Positions 1 through 10,805 of a stretch of DNA of 64,000 nt are shown one piece after another. The stretch is from positions 4,037,501 to 4,101,500 of the forward strand of contig JAUCBN010000020.1 of the NCBI GenBank assembly GCA_035048815.1, given 5' to 3'. Origin of the DNA: Abelmoschus esculentus (lineage: Eukaryota > Streptophyta > Magnoliopsida > Malvales > Malvaceae). The notes under the pieces were generated by a model. It had not been told where the DNA came from. It searched no databases and saw nothing but the letters and a program-made list of their open reading frames with translations. The first letter of the stretch is position 1; every line of letters starts with the position of its first letter. The position numbers and the translations under genes were made by a program.

Positions 1-600
1 GGTGAGTTGGTGTGGCTGCGGTGGCTAAATGAACTATTTAGTATTTTACCGGACGACGCTAATGATACAACGATCAAGGTAAACTTTGTCTTTTAAAATG
101 TTATTTAAATATATTTCAATTTTTATGTTATAATTTTTTTTGTATAGGCATATGCTCGTGCTCATATTTTAATAATATTCAGTAAGATCTTGATGCCGAA
201 TAAAACTCGCAACAAAGTTCACCTTATGTATTTACGACATTTGGTGGACTTTGATACTAACGATAAAATTAGTTGGGGATCGGTTGTATTAGCATGTATC
301 TATATGGAGTTGTGCAAGAACATCGATCCTAATAAGCACGACATTAGAGGTTGTCTTTTTTTTTCAGTCTTGGAAATGATTTTGGATGCCCCTTTTTAAG
401 CCATAAACTGATCGTTCCTAGTCCATACGTTTTCTCAGCTTGCTTGAGGTAAATATCGATTCTATATATTTTAATTTTTTATTTTAATTATTAAATTATT
501 TTTTTTTATTTTTGTAGGTAAGTTTCTAATTTAACCCATGTTGGGTTACATAAGTATCTAGAAGCTATCAAACTTGTTATTGAAAAAGAAGTCGAAAATA
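1..600 (+). pseudogene. Plant mobile domain (PMD / MAIN-like) gene fragment
   Basis: I recognise the C-terminal half of the plant mobile domain, found in MAIN-like proteins, in the long form of protein phosphatase 7 and in some transposons. Reading frame 1 is open from base 1 to 78. A GT-AG intron of 69 bp (79-147) follows, and the frame resumes at 148 with an AYARAHIL stretch, then a conserved WGSVVLACIYMELC block around 268-315, ending at a stop at 397-399. Family members normally continue through a tryptophan-rich LQ-W-WER block. Here that block is degraded (SVLEMILDAPF) and cut by the stop. Further exon-like pieces with intron borders follow to about 600 (donor near 448, acceptor near 517). 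The 5' end lies outside the window. It is probably a dead fragment. Family assignment is fairly secure, function is not implied. Confidence 0.6.
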
Positions 601-871
601 ATGTAAGTATTTATTTATAGTTTAATGATTAAATTAAAAAAATTTAAAAATTAGTATCCAAAATAAAAATTCGAGAAAAATTGAGTGACTAAAATACGTA
701 CTATACCACTCAAAAAATAATTTTTAAAACTTTTTTATTAATAAACATTTTAGTTGTACTAATATATTAAGCATGGAACCATCAACCATGTAAGCGTACG
801 GTACATCTTTCTCTTCTCTCGAAGGAAGATATCGATTGATTACCGAGTCGGTGGAGTGAGTGATAGTCGTA

Positions 872-978
872 GGTAATTTTCCGGTCATTTCCTTTCTTCT
901 TTATTAGTTTATACTAAAAATTCTACATGTCGGTAATTTTCCGGTCATTTCCTTTCTTTCTTTACTAGCTTGTATTTT
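872..978 (+). repeat. Two-copy 60-bp direct repeat in AGO1 pseudogene leader
   Basis: The block starting GGTAATTTTCCGGTCATTTC occurs at 872 and again at 932, so the offset is 60 bp. It lies in the region that would be the 5' untranslated leader of the AGO1-like pseudogene. I see no coding capacity in it. Confidence 0.75.
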
Positions 979-1295
979 CCCGTTAGCTTCTTAGATCATC
1001 GTTACCCTTTTTTTATCACTCGGTTTTCACGGATCACGTCAAATTTTCCATGCTATTGTTGTTATATGTGCTACGGTTTATGTTTCTATGTTTCACAGTT
1101 TATTAAGGTATGTTAGGGTTGTTGATGGTAGCGCTGCTAGTTTTCTTTCTTTGGTTTGACTTTTGTGTTTATTTTATTTTCTTCTTTGTAAATTGGAAAT
1201 GTTCGTTCTCTTAGCTTACTTGTGTTATTTTTGGTGTTTCCTTTTTTCTAACATGGGTTTCCTTTTTTATTTTTTATCTTGCTGTAGTTACCAAC

Positions 1296-3072
1296 ATGGT
1301 TAGAAAGAAGAGAATTGATGTATTTTCTGCTGGAGGTGAGAGTTCTCAGTCCGGTAGAAGAGGTTTAGGTCCACAGTCTCAGTAAACTAAACTGGTTGGG
1401 AAGGTTACAGTTCTGGTGGTCGGGGTCGAGGTATGTCGCAACAACAATATGTTGAAGGAGGATCCCATGAATATCAAGGCATGGTGAGCCTCCCCAGCAA
1501 GGAGGACGTGGGAGCTATGGCTAGAGGTGGCAAACGGGTCATTCGGTTCGGGTTGTTTCGGTTCGGTTCATTTCGGATTTGTTTGCATTCGGTTTAGATT
1601 CGGTTCGGATCAGTTCAGGTTTCGGTTTTGGTTTTAAATCGGTTATATGATAATTTGGATCGATTCGAATATCGGATCGGTGATTCGGGTCAATATCAAA
1701 TCGGTTGTTTTTGGGTCGGGTCAATATCGGATCGGATGTTTTCGAGTCGAGTTCATGTCGGGTCGTTCGGATCGGTTCGGATCGAGTCAATCTTTGAATT
1801 TTCGGGTTAATTTGGTTTGAGTTGGACTTGAGTATGAATCTAATTGTGTATATTATATATAGAATTAATCATATATTCTTGTAAAAATATATATTTTTTT
1901 ATTTGTTTGGGGATAAAAGTGAAAAGAGAAAAAAAAATATAAGAGATCATTTGGTCATAAAAAGAGGGGGAAAAATAGAATTATTTATAAAATTTGTTCA
2001 TGTTTTGGTCGTGAGTGTTGCTTTTGGTTTTTACCGGTGGTGATCTTATTTATATTTGTCTATGTTTTTGGTTCATAAATATTAGTTGTGGCTATCGTTT
2101 AGGCTTCAAATGTTTTTTCACCATTTTTTTGTCGCATTTTTTGCCTCTTACGTTATCTTCTTTACACCACTGCTAATGAAGGTGTTCTGTAAACTTTTTT
2201 TTATTCATTATAGTTAAAGAAAGAGGGTTGTGTAGCACTGTTATTTTAGTTGATCCAAATTGTGAGATTATTTGTGTTTAATTGTAACAACCGTAAATTC
2301 TAAATTAGAGAAATCCCTGATTTCAGTTTAAATCTCTATTTATTAAACCCTAAAAATTGAGAATTTTAGTTTAAAAACATTAGTTGAGATAAGAGATTAA
2401 ATTGAGTTAAATTTTATTTGAATGACTTAATATTGAATTAAATGATTAAATTGTTATTAATCATTAAATTATTATCGGATGTAATGATTAATTAGTATTA
2501 TCATAATACAAAAAGATAATAAACATATATTATTTTATTATTTATCATATTGTTAAAAAATATACAATAATAAAAATAAATTATTCATTCACTTTGACTC
2601 AATTATCAGATTAAAATCGGATTGATGTTCGGTTTAAACCGGTTTTTAAGGAAGTTAATTTCGGGTTGCTTTCGGTTCGGGTTAAATCGGTTACGGGTCT
2701 ATACCGATTCTTCTAGAATTTGGATCGGTTTCGGTTTTGATTTCGGTTCAGGTTTCGGATCACGTGAAGATCATCTTGCTCGGATTCAATCGGTTTTCGA
2801 TTCGGATAAATCGGTTCGGTTTTCGATTTTCGATTCTTGGATCAAATTTACCAAGTCTAGCTATGGCTGTGGAAGAGAGCCTTCATGTGGTGGACCATAG
2901 TGGCACCTATTCCCGATTTGCACCAAGCAACCCAACCTTTCCATCGGACTGCTTAATTTTAGGCAGGTTCATCGTCCAGACGACTTGATCATGCACCATT
3001 AACACAACAGCAACAACATTTTATCCCGAAAGAAGTTAGTCAAGCAATTTAATCGGTCCCTGCCTCAAGCAA
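1296..3072 (+). pseudogene. AGO1: ARGONAUTE1-like pseudogene, 5' portion (N-terminal exon)
   Basis: An ATG at 1296 directly follows an intron-like acceptor (TTGCTGTAG, ending 1287) and starts MVRKKRIDV, the typical AGO1 N terminus. The Gly/Arg/Gln-rich region follows, but frame 1 stops at 1380. AGO1-like sequence continues in shifted frames. After the hAT insertion (1522-2859) the glycine-rich stretch resumes in register, followed by remnants of a Q-Q-F-x-Q-L segment and a VSQAI..SVPASSK segment near 3030-3070. AGO1 is the main plant slicer that loads microRNAs and acts in cytoplasm and nucleus. This copy cannot encode it because of stops, frameshifts, the transposon and the missing middle and 3' domains. 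The upstream 5' UTR-type intron suggests a DNA-level duplicate and not a retrocopy. AGO10 or AGO5 is less likely given the MVRKKR start. Confidence 0.72.
1522..2859. mobile_element. Non-autonomous hAT transposon, 1,338 bp, inside AGO1 pseudogene
   Basis: The left end is TAGAGGTGGCAAACGGG and the right end is the imperfect inverse (TAGACTTGGTAAA on the minus strand, 10 of 13 matching). It is flanked by a perfect 8-bp duplication GCTATGGC at 1514-1521 and 2860-2867. TAGRGGTGGCAAA-type ends with 8-bp duplications are diagnostic of the hAT superfamily. Both subterminal regions (about 1530-1800 and 2610-2850) are dense in TTCGGTTCGG and ATCGG motifs, which may be transposase-binding repeats. The centre (1810-2600) is AT-rich and has no transposase. 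The element must have been mobilised in trans. Joining the flanks restores the AGO1 glycine-rich frame, so the insertion is an event separate from the AGO1 duplication. Confidence 0.85.
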
Positions 3073-3599
3073 ATTGTTAAGAATTATCATATTTAAGGTA
3101 GAAGAAAAAGAATAAGGGAGAGAAAATCAAATGATAAGAATCATAGAGAAAAGATTTGTTTATAAAATTCAGTTTACAGTACAAAGGAAAAATTCTGATA
3201 TATATAACTAAGTCCTAAACGATTTATGAAAAGCAAATAAAATCCCTGAAATTCGTTGGCTCTTTCTCACGTACACTACCCTTCCATTACTAAATAACTA
3301 TCCTTGCTGACTCGGGCGTGACTGAATTCATAACATTACCTTCTCTGGAGAAAAGAGTTTTTTCCTCAAAGTTCAACCGAGAAAATTCTTTTAATAATGT
3401 AATGTAATTTTTCCAAGTTTGCTCGCTACCATTGACCTCATCCCATTGTTTTCAAAGTCTACATAATCTTTTGATCATTTGTTGACTGATTCGGTGCTCC
3501 AAACAGTAGTCATAGTGTCCAATAAGGAGGGTAAAAGTGATACATGTTCACATAAATTCAGAAATTCACATGCAAACTGAGGTATTGCTTCATTCCCTA
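3073..3599. other. Unassigned filler between AGO1 and PFP fragments, LTR-like
   Basis: No AGO1 or PFP similarity is recognisable here. Read on the minus strand, 3345-3074 has a TATA-like stretch (ATATATAT) followed by pyrimidine-rich sequence and ends in ...TTAACA, which resembles a copia-type LTR. I could not find the other end or a target duplication, so this stays a guess. Confidence 0.25.
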
Positions 3600-4225
3600 A
3601 ATTTGCAGCATATGTTGGAACATAACCCAAAGCATGACAGTATGAGGCATCGATGTTAGTTGACAAACCGCATCTTCTTTTATATCCAAAGGAGTTTGAT
3701 TGCTCTTTAAAGTTGGCTTAAGAATTTTGCTGCTACTGCTTCTCTGATTCTGTTTCAACCATTTGATTGAGCATTTTAACTATTTCTAATTTTATGACAT
3801 GAACCTTGTCATGCATATCTCTTCCAAGTATCTCTGATTTTTGAATGGATTAAGGAAAGAACTCAAAAAACTTTAGAGACTGATCAGTAAATTTCTTTTT
3901 TCATTGATCATCTTCATCAACAATATCATGTGTCAGAATTTTAAGTAGTTCAACAATAAATTGTTGCACCTCATGAATGAAGTTAATGAAACTTTCGAAA
4001 ATGAGAATAACATTATAGTTGTGACCAAATTCTGTGCGTTTGCAAATGATATCATCCATGTAGTTTGTTACGTTTTTAAGCATCAGTTTTTTGGCAGCAA
4101 TCTCTTTTCCAATGGCAATAATAGAAATGCTAGGATGAGCACAGTCCAAGGTTATGTGTGAAACTGCACGTCCCATGAGCCATATACATTAATAATATTT
4201 TCTACTTCATATGTTCAATGAAAAT
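3600..4225 (-). pseudogene. PFP-ALPHA: PFP alpha-subunit fragment, antisense to AGO1 pseudogene
   Basis: The minus strand encodes a recognisable piece of pyrophosphate-fructose 6-phosphate 1-phosphotransferase, regulatory alpha subunit (cytosolic glycolysis/gluconeogenesis). The order is: a KYY*CIWLMGR segment near 4205-4175, an open MGRAVSHITLDC stretch, the AAKKLMLKNVTNY helix, a VILIFESFINFIHEVQQ segment matching the family's VILIPEG..FIPEVQQ, and LSTNIDASYCHALGY ending near 3620. Stops and frameshifts lie between about 3900 and 3680. The pieces run without obvious introns across about 190 residues, so this may be a cDNA-derived (processed) fragment. A weaker match may extend up to 4440. 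The proline and glycine of the catalytic-loop PEG motif are lost. It is not functional. Identification is by family pattern from memory. Confidence 0.7.
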
Positions 4226-4459
4226 TGTATGTAAAGAACCAGTCTAATAATGTTGTAGAGTCTTGTATTTTTTGTTTTAGCTCTTGCAGTAGAAAATTTT
4301 GATTTCAAAGATCCACCAAAAGGAACAGAGTAGAGCATTAGAGTCACTGCAGAATCATGTAGCCTAAAGGTAGCAACAATTGCTCTAGGACAAATATCAG
4401 AAACAAGATCATTACTCTCAATCATAAATAGTGATTTAGACATGTCCATTGAAACAAAA

Positions 4460-5651
4460 GGAGTTAAGTTCTTTGGGCGAGGGAATCGAAAGTTGGCTTG
4501 GTTTCTATCAAAGCATGCGTCCTACACTGAAGGGGCTATCATTGAATATTGGTATTGGTTTTTAAGGCTATCATTTTTCATGTTTTGTTCTATTTCTCAT
4601 GCCTGGGTGGTTCATATGTGTGTTTGTCCTTGCATTTGATCTGTCTGTTAATTGAACATTGTCTTACGCTGACAATAATCTCTTGGACAAATATGTCTTC
4701 AACTGTTTTCATTAAGACACTAGCAGTAATTAATTTTGTGGTACAATTGATAAATCGGGATGTTTCTTCTAGACCACTATCTGATGCTAATCATGTGAAG
4801 GTTAGGATTTCTTTATGTTGTGTCTGATTAAAAATTATGGTTAGCAAGGAGTTTGTCATTCTTGCAGTATTCTTTTTATTGGTAAAATCAACTAATTTCA
4901 TGAAATCTATTTTTAGGAAATGAGCATAATTGCTTGTCTCAGCATTAACAGTTCTGCTAGGCAACAAGTGTTATCGTTTCCATCTTGCTTAACTTGTGTT
5001 CTTGTATTCCTCGAATGTTGATTTTAGTCTGTATTGTATTTACTTTTAAATAAATAGATAAAAAAGGCTCTTAGAGGAGTTAGGGTGAATGTTACGTACT
5101 GGGAAACATGTGAAGAAAATAGCGCATATCTGGTTTAACATCACAAGCTACTATAGAGCTTAAGTAAGTACTGATATTATTCTAGGATATAATGTCCTTT
5201 GAAAAGCAAAAGAGCAGTGAGTCATAAATGATATTAAAATTAAATATCTATGATCTTATTTTTTTTAAACGTGGTCTAAAATTTTTAATATACATGATCT
5301 ATGTGATTTCCTTAATACATCTTTATGTGCCTTGAAACTTCACTAACAAACCTTATTGTTTTATAGTTTTCCTGTTGATGAAAGAGGTACAATAAAATTT
5401 GTTGTGGAGTACTTGTACGGAACTTATGGTTTCATCATCCAATGGTCATGGTTATAAATTGGAAACCAACAAAGAGTAAATTAATTGCCAATGGAGGTTA
5501 AGTAAACTCCAATCCTTCCATTTAAAAATACAATTGTCTTATTTGTTCGTATGTTAATTTGTCGTGATTCACGTAGGTATGCAAGATTATTTAGGGTCAA
5601 AGGTACTCCAAAAGATTAAATGAGAAACAAATCACCGCTCTACTGAGCGTT
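4460..5651 (+). pseudogene. AGO1: ARGONAUTE1-like pseudogene, middle exons with introns
   Basis: Five AGO1-like exon remnants follow in the correct order. At about 4470-4551 is an SLGEGIESWLGFYQSM segment through GLSLNI. At about 4690-4799 is MSSTVFIK through NRDVSSRPLSDANHVK, which precedes a donor-like GTTAGG. At about 5064-5161 is a KKALRGVRVNVT segment followed by frameshifted sequence. At about 5369-5560 is FPVDERGTIKFVVEYLYGTYGF, then frameshifted sequence to a PMEV-like end. At about 5574-5651 are a CKII segment, then GQRYSKRLNEKQITALLSVTC. This covers the linker and PAZ-domain region. The introns are retained in place, so it is a DNA-level duplicate. One acceptor (before MSST) reads ACAA where ACAG is expected. 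MID and PIWI domains are absent. Sequence between about residue 180 and 400 of AGO1 is missing and replaced by the PFP fragment. Confidence 0.75.
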
Positions 5652-6005
5652 ACTTGCCGGTGTTCTTAAAAAATGGAGAAATATATTATTCGAGTCTGAT
5701 ATTTTTTACCTTTTCTTTTGTGTTGCTAACATTCTTTTTTTTAATTAAGAAGGGGTTGGTGATTTATTGTCAATCCCTTATTTTAATTTCTGTTATATTT
5801 TATTGTTTTGAATGTTTGGTTGTTTGTGTTGAGCTGGCTTATAGCTCTTAGAGTTTGTTAAGTTAGACGTGAAAACGGTGTGGTCTGATTATCTAAAATC
5901 CTAATGAAATTTTTGATTTTGTTTTATTTTTTCTCTCATTCTTCTTTAAATTTCTAGTATGCTTCCCTTATCTTTTATTTTAATTATGATTTCTGGTCTT
6001 ACAAA
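5652..6005 (+). other. Possible degraded LTR preceding a primer-binding site
   Basis: This AT-rich stretch ends in ...GGTCTTACA immediately before a GGTATCAGAG primer site, as an LTR would. I could not find its start or a second copy. It also marks where AGO1 similarity ends. Confidence 0.3.
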
Positions 6006-6330
6006 GGTATCAGAGTCATTCTCAATCCTTTTCGATGATGGACGGTGTTCGAACGCGTAATTAAACTGTCCAATTAGCGTTGACGATGCAAAATGCTCCC
6101 ATATCAGAGGGTACTACGAATCTCTAACACAATCCTAGCACCAAGAAGCGGCGCGACATAAAGGTACAAATGGATATTGCGCACATAGATGCTCGAATGG
6201 AGGACCGAACCAGTGATGTGTGCACCTCCATTTTGTACGAGATTTAGAAACTAATCGTGATTGCACTTGGTAAAGCCCACACATATGAAAAGGATTCGAC
6301 ATTTTAAACATTAAAAATTTAGTCAAAGAC
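6006..6330 (+). pseudogene. LTR-retrotransposon primer site and gag leader remnant
   Basis: GGTATCAGAG at 6006-6015 matches the primer site complementary to the 3' end of plant initiator tRNA-Met. It is followed by an ATG near 6034 and about 90 codons with several stops. These have the charged, RTR-starting composition of a plant gypsy/copia gag N terminus. No protease or RT follows, so only the first few hundred bases of an element survive. Confidence 0.45.
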
Positions 6331-8444
6331 TAAAAATTAGAAATAGAAATATAATTTTTTAACTTTTGTTAAACGGTAAGATTTTAGTAAACTAGAACCC
6401 TAAAACAAAAATTCACACAGTTTTAATAGAAAGAAAAATAATAAACAATGCTCCATGTAGGTAACTTATGATAAGAGAGATGATGCACTAGGCACGCTTA
6501 AATAGAAAGTCTTTTCAAATAATCAATCCTAGACATGCACTTTCAAAAAAAAATTCAATCACTTGTTTATGAAAGTTATTGAAATCATCCAAGTATGAAT
6601 GATCAATTAAATCACTGACTTTGATTTATCATAGTTTAGAATCAATCATTAAGGATTTAGTAACTAAGATTTTCTTAGTACAAACATCTTCTATTTATGG
6701 TTCAACGACCATCATAATTCTTAAGTCAATTTTAAACATTTTGTATTTCATAACAGACATCATAATAGGCTTTAAATTTTATGACACAGAGAACATCTTT
6801 CTTCTATGCTTTGATTTAGCACAAACAGATTTATTCACTTTGTTTAAAAAGGAAATAAAGTAAACATGTTGTAACGACATGAATTAAATTCCTAAAACAG
6901 ATTTATTTATTATATCTCAAATTTTAAACTTCACATGAAATAAATTCAATGATTTATTTATAAATCAGAATCATCCTTAATTATCAAGAATTAATAAATT
7001 TGATTTATTTTCTTTAAATTAAATTCAAACAGTTTATTTCAAAACAATAAATCTTATTATTTTCAAAATAAATTTAATGATTTATTGTTGTTTTTGAGAA
7101 AATAAATTCATCGATTTACTTTTTTTCAAGTAGAACCATGAAAGATTCATAAGAAAAATCTAATAATTTATTTTCTTTTACAAAATAGAATCATACAAAA
7201 TTCCAAAAAAAATCTAACAATTTATTTTCCTTACAAAATAGAATCAACGCAAGATTCTATCAAAAAAAAATAAATTTATTGATTTATTTCTCTCACATAT
7301 TCTATTAAACATTGGGATCAGTGGCACTAAAACACAAAACAAAGATATCATAGCAACTTAATTCTTCAAAAGAATTAATCCTTTGTTTTAAATTACATTA
7401 TTCATTGTTTGGAAGATCAAGTAAATCCGTTAAAGTGGTACAAATTATTTACGAGATCTTTATTTCCAAAACAATCAAGATTTTCTTTGTGTTTACACTT
7501 GTTCAAGGAAAAAATAATAATCCAAAGTGTTTCCAAATATAAATAATAATTATCTCAATAATTATTATTTCACATAAAAAGGATATTCCCTTTTTTTTCA
7601 AGTCATACAACATTAATGTCAAGATTATTTTCAGAATAAGTAAAATTACCTTAATCGTAATAATATCAAAATTATTATTATTAAACTAATATCCTAATTT
7701 ATGAGATTAAAATTACCATAATACATACACACATGTATTTATTAGTTCATTAAGGAACATTACCTTAATGAAATATTCACGTATATGGTATTATCACAAA
7801 AATATCATAAAACTTATTTAAGGAATCCATGATTACCTTAAATTTACATATATGGTTTTAACATTATCATATTTCATGTCAAATAAGAAAATTAATCATA
7901 TACTGAATAAATGATATATTTGTTGTCTATTTTCATGAATAAGCTTTTACCAATACATGTAACATGTATTCACATAAGGTAATAATCAAATTTTCCATGT
8001 TCATTGTTTCTCTTTAATAAAGGAAACAAACTCAGAATTAATATAATTCAAATAAACCGAAAATTAAATTTTTCATTAATTTTGATTTTGGTATTTCACA
8101 AAATTTGTAACCTCAATTACTTTCATGATAATTTATGTAAACATATTTGTCCCAATTTGAGATTTTAGCAAACATTTTTAAAAATGGCAGGATAATTCCT
8201 GAAACAAATTATTTGTTTTCTCATTTTATTCTAAAGAAAAAGTTCACTAAATTCAATTTAATCGTCTGAATATCTTATTCGTTTTAATAAAGTATTCCAA
8301 ATTTGTAATTGGGATTTGGCACCAATTCATCTCAAGAGCACAAATAATAATCTGCCATGTATAAGAAATTAGATAGCAATCTGTTAACCATATTCACAAA
8401 TATATGTTTTGTAATATATTCAATTAAAAAATCTAAAGGTTAAG
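6331..8444. other. AT-rich gene-free region with degenerate short repeats
   Basis: No coding, RNA or transposon ends are recognised. From about 7070 to 7300 a 50-65 bp motif is repeated imperfectly (AGAATCAT... then AATTTATTTTC...), with roughly four degenerate copies. It may be the distal part of the gypsy element whose LTR ends at 8445, or unrelated. Confidence 0.5.
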
Positions 8445-9846
8445 TGTAACCCCTTAGATCGACCTATGCGGAAAGCCTGATCTAGAATAGTCATATTTTT
8501 TATATACATTTTCAAATTTCAAAAATAATCGAAATGACTTGTACCGATGAAAGTTTAATTTGTACATCATTTAAATCATAATTATCATTTAAAACAGAAT
8601 TCATTATAAAAGTATCATCCAAAAAATAAAGTGTCATGTAAGTATCAATGTCCACAAAATAATTATCACCATCAGTTAACAAAATATAGGAACATGTCAC
8701 CCAAATGCAAACTGGAAGATTTAAACATTACATCAAAATAATAACAAAGAAATGTGTAGATCCTCCGATTGCCAAGTCCGGGTTGCTTATCTAAAGATAT
8801 CTGAAAAGGAAAGAATCGATATGAGCTATGAAGCCCAGTGTGATCCAACAGTGCAAAAAAATCACAATGTATTCAAAAATAGTAAATTCAGAAAACATGT
8901 CATGTATATGTATGACATGCTCCCCTCCAACCGAATTCTTGGATATTGTTCCCCATAACAGTGTATGATACAGGCACTAACCTAAGTCGATAGGGCGAAG
9001 GTACCGACCTAAGGGATTACCTTAGGGAACAGGCGAAATTACCCCGGCTGTTGCACGAGAATTGATAAAAGAAAGGATTACCCTAATCGAAGCTAGGAAC
9101 CGTAAACAGACGAAATTACTAGCCGGATCAGGGTTGAACCTTAGACACTTCATAATATATCCCAAATCCTGATATTACATTCATGCACTAATAACAGAAA
9201 TAATGATAGGAATATCAGGTACTAATCAATTCGTCATATATGTATCAAATCATGAAAATCATATAGGATATATCAGGCATACGTTCAAACACAATAAATT
9301 CATGCTTAAGGTACAAAACATAATGTTTATATAAATCCAAGAAAACAATCATATGCATATGATAAATTTAATAAACCGGAAAATAGTGAAAAATAGTCAT
9401 ATTGCACATAAGGAACCCACCTCAAAAAGGAAGAATCAGTCAAGTGGTTTACTGGGCGCTTGAGCCATGCTCTACTGTAGTACTGGACCCTAATGATACA
9501 AGATAAAATTTTAATAAGGGAATTAACATACTGAAACCATTCACATGGTTTAGATACATACGAGTCACGATCGGATTGTGAGATCAACCGAAATGGGAAA
9601 AGCTGGGCTGGGTCGATACACGATCAAGAGGACTATGAGATCCTACAAATAATCAGATATCGGTACTAGACCTTAAATTCAAACATTGGACTTAACTTAA
9701 CTTCGAAAAAAGTTTGACTCGAAACATTAAATTTTGATTTGGAGGCCTTTGGGTTCGAATTTTACGAAACAGACTTCATGGATGGACTCGGGACGTCAAA
9801 AAACCTAAAATAGTTTTTTGTTGTTGAAAATTTTAACTTTTTGGTC

Positions 9847-10095
9847 AAAGTTAACGCTGACGTCAGCAGTTAAAGTCAACGCTGACGTCAACATCCAGGT
9901 CAGCAGTCAACGCTGACGTCATGCTGATATCAACATCCAGGTCAACGGTCAACGGGTAAATGGTTCGGGTCGGGTCAGGTCAAAAGGTCAACAAATCATG
10001 TTAGGTTAACGGGTCGAGTCGGTCAACGATTTGACTCAGGTTGATCGGTTCAGTCTGACATGGATTGACTCAGTTTGATTGACCGGTTTGACTCG
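9847..10095. promoter_or_regulatory. Cluster of GTCAACGCTGACGTCA and GTCAAC repeats in LTR
   Basis: Three copies of a unit centred on TGACGTCA occur near 9850, 9877 and 9911, followed by many GGTCAAC and GGTTTGACTC motifs to 10095. TGACGTCA is the palindromic site bound by TGA-type bZIP factors, and (T)TGAC is the core of WRKY-bound W boxes. This could be an LTR enhancer, but binding is inferred only from motif identity. Confidence 0.45.
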
Positions 10096-10730
10096 AGTTA
10101 GACCGGGTTCAAAATTGGTTAGACTGGCCAGCTCTAGGCCACCGTCCATGGAGATCGAAAATCACCCTAGGCGACGCATGGAGGCCACGCGTAGCCCAAA
10201 TCGACCGAAAACAACCCCTAGAGGTCAGATTTCTCACCAAAACAACCAAAAACACACTAATTTCAACCCATAAGACTAGAAAACCAATTTACAAGAATTC
10301 AAAACTTACATTCATACCAAATCGAAATAATTCTCCGATGAAGGCCTTGTCAGTGTCCGATGGATGCGAGGTTGGACACATACGAGGTGGTGGCTTAAAA
10401 TTGACGATAACAGACGAGGCTTTCCACCTAGTTTACCCAAACTTTCAGTTTCGATTACCAACGAACGGAGCGACGATTGCATGCCTGATTAAGGGGCTTT
10501 TGGTCAGGGGACGATGTAGATTCCGATGGTGCTGGTAGTGAAAGTCACAGATTGTCAGACGATGGATGAGGTCGATGTTCGGGAAAGGTGAGAGAGGTGA
10601 AAGGTTGGGTTTGGGATAAGGGTTTCGAAAAAGAGGTAAAAGGTTTTATATTTTGAATATTATTATTTTATATTCATCCTTAATTTAGAATAATTTAAGA
10701 GCATTTTAGGGAATATTAAAAACTAATAGC

Positions 10731-10805
10731 TCTTTAGCTCAGTGGTTAGCCATTTGTTCAAACAAGATGGTTGTTGTGGGTTTGAAACCCCATAACCACA
10801 CTTCT
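10731..10805 (+). other. tRNA-like segment with A-box and B-box, inside gypsy LTR
   Basis: TAGCTCAGTGGTTAG resembles a Pol III A box and GGGTTTGAAACCC a B box, spaced about 40 bp apart as in tRNA genes. The acceptor stem does not pair and only part of the T stem does, so it is not a working tRNA. It is antisense to the LTR and lies just inside the LTR start. The related LTR at 61301 carries the same kind of segment. Confidence 0.5.

Noticed and set aside
3475..3666. Possible continuation of PFP-alpha beyond the ALGY motif
   Set aside because: After about 3620 the residues no longer match the family pattern, so the fragment is ended there.
10731..10805. Candidate tRNA gene
   Set aside because: A- and B-box-like strings are present, but the acceptor stem does not pair and the T stem is partial. 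It is part of a gypsy LTR.
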